From: Chitinophaga pinensis
Lineage (GTDB): Bacteria > Bacteroidota > Bacteroidia > Chitinophagales > Chitinophagaceae
NCBI GenBank assembly: GCA_945866165.1
Contig: CAMBGO010000147.1
Location: 1 to 5,964 of the forward strand
DNA length: 5,964 nt
Direction of reading: 5' to 3'
Each line of letters starts with the position of its first letter. The first letter of the stretch is position 1. Positions 3,525-5,964 of this stretch are shown here, one piece after another. The notes beneath the pieces were generated by a model, which was not told where the DNA came from, made no database searches, and was given only the letters and a program-made list of their open reading frames with translations. Made by a program: the position numbers and the translations under genes.

Positions 3525-5964
3525 ATGTCAGAAGCAAATACACCCAGGTTAATGGCTGCAGCCAAAGAGTTCAACATCGGAAAAGATACGTTGGTTGAAT
3601 TTTTAATTGGTAAAGGTTTTAGTAAAGATGATCTAAAGCCAACATCCCGTTTAACGGAGGCGATGTATTATTCTTTGCAACAGGAGTTCTCTTCTGATAA
3701 GGCTGCCAAGGCCAAAAGCGATGCTATTGAAATACCGAAGGGTAGTACTGGTGAAGGGAAAAAGAAAAGGGATGAAGAAGAAATTGTATTCAAGAAGGGA
3801 GGCAAAAAGACAACAGCAGAAGAAGATATAGTCATTGAGCCCACCAAAAAAATCATTCCTGAGGAAGTCAAATCCGAACCTGTTGTTGAGGTTGAAAAAT
3901 TAAAAGTAGAAGCACCAGAATTAGACGGGCCCAAGCTATTGCATAAAATTGATTTGGATGCAATCGACTCATCAACCCGTCCGAAAAAAGCACCTGCTAA
4001 ACCAAAAAAAGGTAAAGAAAAAGAAGTAGATCAGCAAGATGGGCCACAGACAAAAGAAGAAGAAAGTAGCCTTACAACTGAAGAAGGTTCTACTGAAATT
4101 CTCCCTGTCGAAGTACTGCCTGAAATGGTCAAAATTGATGCACCTGAATTGGAAGGTCCAAAAATAGTAGGAAAGATTGAATTGACTCCAGAAATGGAAG
4201 ATAGGTCCGGGCGCAGTGCTGACGAAAAAAGAAAGCGTAAGCGTATCCCTATCGAGAAAAAAGAGTCTGAGCGGATGAAGCCAATGCTTCAAAAAGATGG
4301 TGCCAAACCACAAGGTGGTGCCACAAAACCAAGCGCTCCAAGAACAGGTGGTTCAAAAATGTCAATTAGAAAAGACAAAGACGTAAAGGAAATTGACGAA
4401 AAAGAGATTCAAAATAAAATTAGGGAAACACAAGCAAAGCTTTCTGGCGGCGGCGGAAGCAAACCTAAAATAACAAAATCAAAATTAAGACGACTTAAGA
4501 GAGAAGAGCAGGAAGCTGGTGAGGATGGAGAAGAAAATAGCAAAATCCAACTTACAGAATTCATCAGTGTAAGTGAATTGGCAAATCTTATTGATGTCAA
4601 TTTTGCTGATATCATCGGCAAGTGCATGAGCTTGGGCATCATGGTATCAATTAATCAGCGACTTGATGCAGAGGTAATTGAATTGGTTGCAGGGGAGTTT
4701 GGCTATGAAGTTGAATTCATCGACATGGAAAAGCAAATGGAGATGGAGGAGCAAGAAGAGCAAGATCAGCTTGCAGATGTTACCCCCCGCGCTCCAATTG
4801 TAACGATCATGGGACATGTTGACCATGGAAAAACTTCTTTGCTGGATTATATCCGCAATGCAAATGTGGTTGCGGGTGAGGCCGGCGGTATTACACAGCA
4901 TATTGGCGCCTATCATGTTGACCTTCCAAACGGGAAGTCAATTACGTTCCTAGATACTCCTGGTCACGAAGCGTTCACTGCCATGCGTGCACGTGGTGCC
5001 AAGGTTACCGACCTTGCTATCATTGTTGTTGCTGCTGATGATGCTGTAATGCCACAAACAAAGGAAGCTATTAGTCATGCTCAGGCAGCAGGCGTTCCAA
5101 TGATATTCGCTATCAATAAAATTGATAAAGATGGTGCTAATTCACAGAAAATATATGAACAGCTTGCAGGGATGAATATTCTTGTTGAAGAATGGGGTGG
5201 TAAATTCCAAAGCCAGGAACTTTCTGCTAAACAAGGTTTGAACGTTGATAAACTTCTGGAAAAAATATTACTTGAAGCAGAACTACTTGAATTAAAATCA
5301 AATCCCGATAAAGAAGCATCTGGTACTGTAATTGAAGCAACCCTTGATAAGGGAAGGGGATATGTTGCAACCATTCTTGTTCAAAATGGAACACTTCATA
5401 TTGGTGATCTAGTAGTAAGCGGACAACATTATGGAAGGGTTAAAGCCATGGTGAATGAGCGAAATAAAAAAGTTGATGAAGTTCCACCGGCTACACCAGT
5501 ATTGATTTTGGGATTGAATGGAGCGCCTCAGGCTGGAGAGAAATTCAAAGTATACGAAGATGAATCAGCTGCCAAGGAAATTGCAAGCAGACGTGCACAG
5601 ATTTTGAGAGAACAGGGTATCAGAACCAAAAAACACATCACACTTGATGAAATTGGTCGTCGTCTTGCATTGGGTAATTTCAAAGAATTGAATATAATCA
5701 TCAAAGGAGATGTAGATGGTTCTGTAGAAGCATTGAGCGACTCATTACAAAAGCTTTCAACCCAGGAAGTAGCAATAAAGGTTGTTCACAAGGCCGTCGG
5801 TCAGATAACAGAAAGCGACGTTTTGCTTGCTACAGCATCTGATGCAATTATAGTTGGTTTCAATGTGCGCCCTTCTATTCAAGCAAATAAGATTGCTGAA
5901 AACGAAGGAGTGCAGATTAAATTATATTCCATCATCTATAATGCAATTGAGGAAATCAAGAGTG
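3525..5964 (+). CDS. infB: translation initiation factor IF-2 (3'-truncated by window end)
   Basis: An open frame of 813 codons to the right edge with no internal stop; a few hundred C-terminal residues, including fMet-tRNA-binding domain IV, are missing. IF2 is the GTPase that recruits fMet-tRNA to the 30S subunit and promotes 50S joining. Domains: an N-terminal IF2_N-type helical module (about 6-35, LMAAAKEFNIGKDTLVEFL); a long charged, Lys/Glu/Pro-rich, probably disordered linker (about 55-335) holding a duplicated APEL-x-GPK motif (128-144 and 204-220) and a natural SGGGGS at 307-312; a second IF2_N module (341-398); a G domain with G1 GHVDHGKT 430-437, G2 GGITQHIG from 454, G3 DTPGH 477-481, G4 NKID 531-534 and G5 SAK 567-569; beta-barrel domain II from about 598 (DKGRGYVATILVQNGTL); and domain III from about 718 (KGDVDGSVEAL). 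All GTPase motifs are intact. The strong ribosome site at 3513-3520 fixes the start. It is the third gene of the rimP operon. Confidence 0.97.
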   Translation, partial: MSEANTPRLMAAAKEFNIGKDTLVEFLIGKGFSKDDLKPTSRLTEAMYYSLQQEFSSDKAAKAKSDAIEIPKGSTGEGKKKRDEEEIVFKKGGKKTTAEEDIVIEPTKKIIPEEVKSEPVVEVEKLKVEAPELDGPKLLHKIDLDAIDSSTRPKKAPAKPKKGKEKEVDQQDGPQTKEEESSLTTEEGSTEILPVEVLPEMVKIDAPELEGPKIVGKIELTPEMEDRSGRSADEKRKRKRIPIEKKESERMKPMLQKDGAKPQGGATKPSAPRTGGSKMSIRKDKDVKEIDEKEIQNKIRETQAKLSGGGGSKPKITKSKLRRLKREEQEAGEDGEENSKIQLTEFISVSELANLIDVNFADIIGKCMSLGIMVSINQRLDAEVIELVAGEFGYEVEFIDMEKQMEMEEQEEQDQLADVTPRAPIVTIMGHVDHGKTSLLDYIRNANVVAGEAGGITQHIGAYHVDLPNGKSITFLDTPGHEAFTAMRARGAKVTDLAIIVVAADDAVMPQTKEAISHAQAAGVPMIFAINKIDKDGANSQKIYEQLAGMNILVEEWGGKFQSQELSAKQGLNVDKLLEKILLEAELLELKSNPDKEASGTVIEATLDKGRGYVATILVQNGTLHIGDLVVSGQHYGRVKAMVNERNKKVDEVPPATPVLILGLNGAPQAGEKFKVYEDESAAKEIASRRAQILREQGIRTKKHITLDEIGRRLALGNFKELNIIIKGDVDGSVEALSDSLQKLSTQEVAIKVVHKAVGQITESDVLLATASDAIIVGFNVRPSIQANKIAENEGVQIKLYSIIYNAIEEIKS

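Noticed and set aside
3656..3665. Internal in-frame infB start at codon 47 behind GGAGG
   Set aside because: The GGAGG lies only 2 nt before the ATG, which is too close, and starting there would cut off the N-terminal module; the upstream start has a better site. A minor isoform cannot be excluded.

Overview
The window is a chromosomal segment of a member of the Bacteroidota. Three things support this. The rimP–nusA–infB block encodes proteins of the Bacteroidota type: a 415-residue NusA opening MASINLIESF and an IF2 with a very long charged linker. A promoter upstream of rimP matches the Bacteroidota-specific TTTG / TAnnTTTG pattern. A small membrane protein resembling the Bacteroidota family DUF4834 is also present. 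A placement near Chitinophagales or Sphingobacteriales is only a guess. The DNA is AT-rich, and no tRNA, rRNA, insertion sequence, CRISPR array or prophage is visible.

Layout. (1) Positions 2-385, plus strand: the C-terminal end of UmuC, the Y-family translesion polymerase subunit, cut by the left edge. (2) Positions 463-1505, minus strand: three small genes. In transcription order they are a two-helix membrane protein of the phage-holin-III/YqjE type, a 99-residue soluble helical protein 11 nt downstream, and, after a 114-nt gap with a strong inverted repeat, a 74-residue DUF4834-like membrane protein. (3) Positions 1506-1722: a divergent intergenic region with a good Bacteroidota promoter pointing right and two abutting hairpins in the short rimP leader. 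(4) Positions 1723 to the right edge, plus strand: rimP, nusA and infB, the last cut by the window end inside domain III of IF2.

The right half is the widely conserved ribosome-maturation, transcription-elongation and translation-initiation operon. RimP matures the 30S subunit, NusA couples RNA polymerase to antitermination and the ribosome, and IF2 delivers initiator tRNA. The left half is accessory: DNA-damage tolerance plus envelope-associated small proteins.

I find no convincing undescribed multi-gene system. The most interesting signals are regulatory: the perfect 10-bp hairpin with an abutting second hairpin just before the rimP start, and a strong Shine-Dalgarno sequence on infB alone, in a lineage whose ribosomes mostly do not use one.
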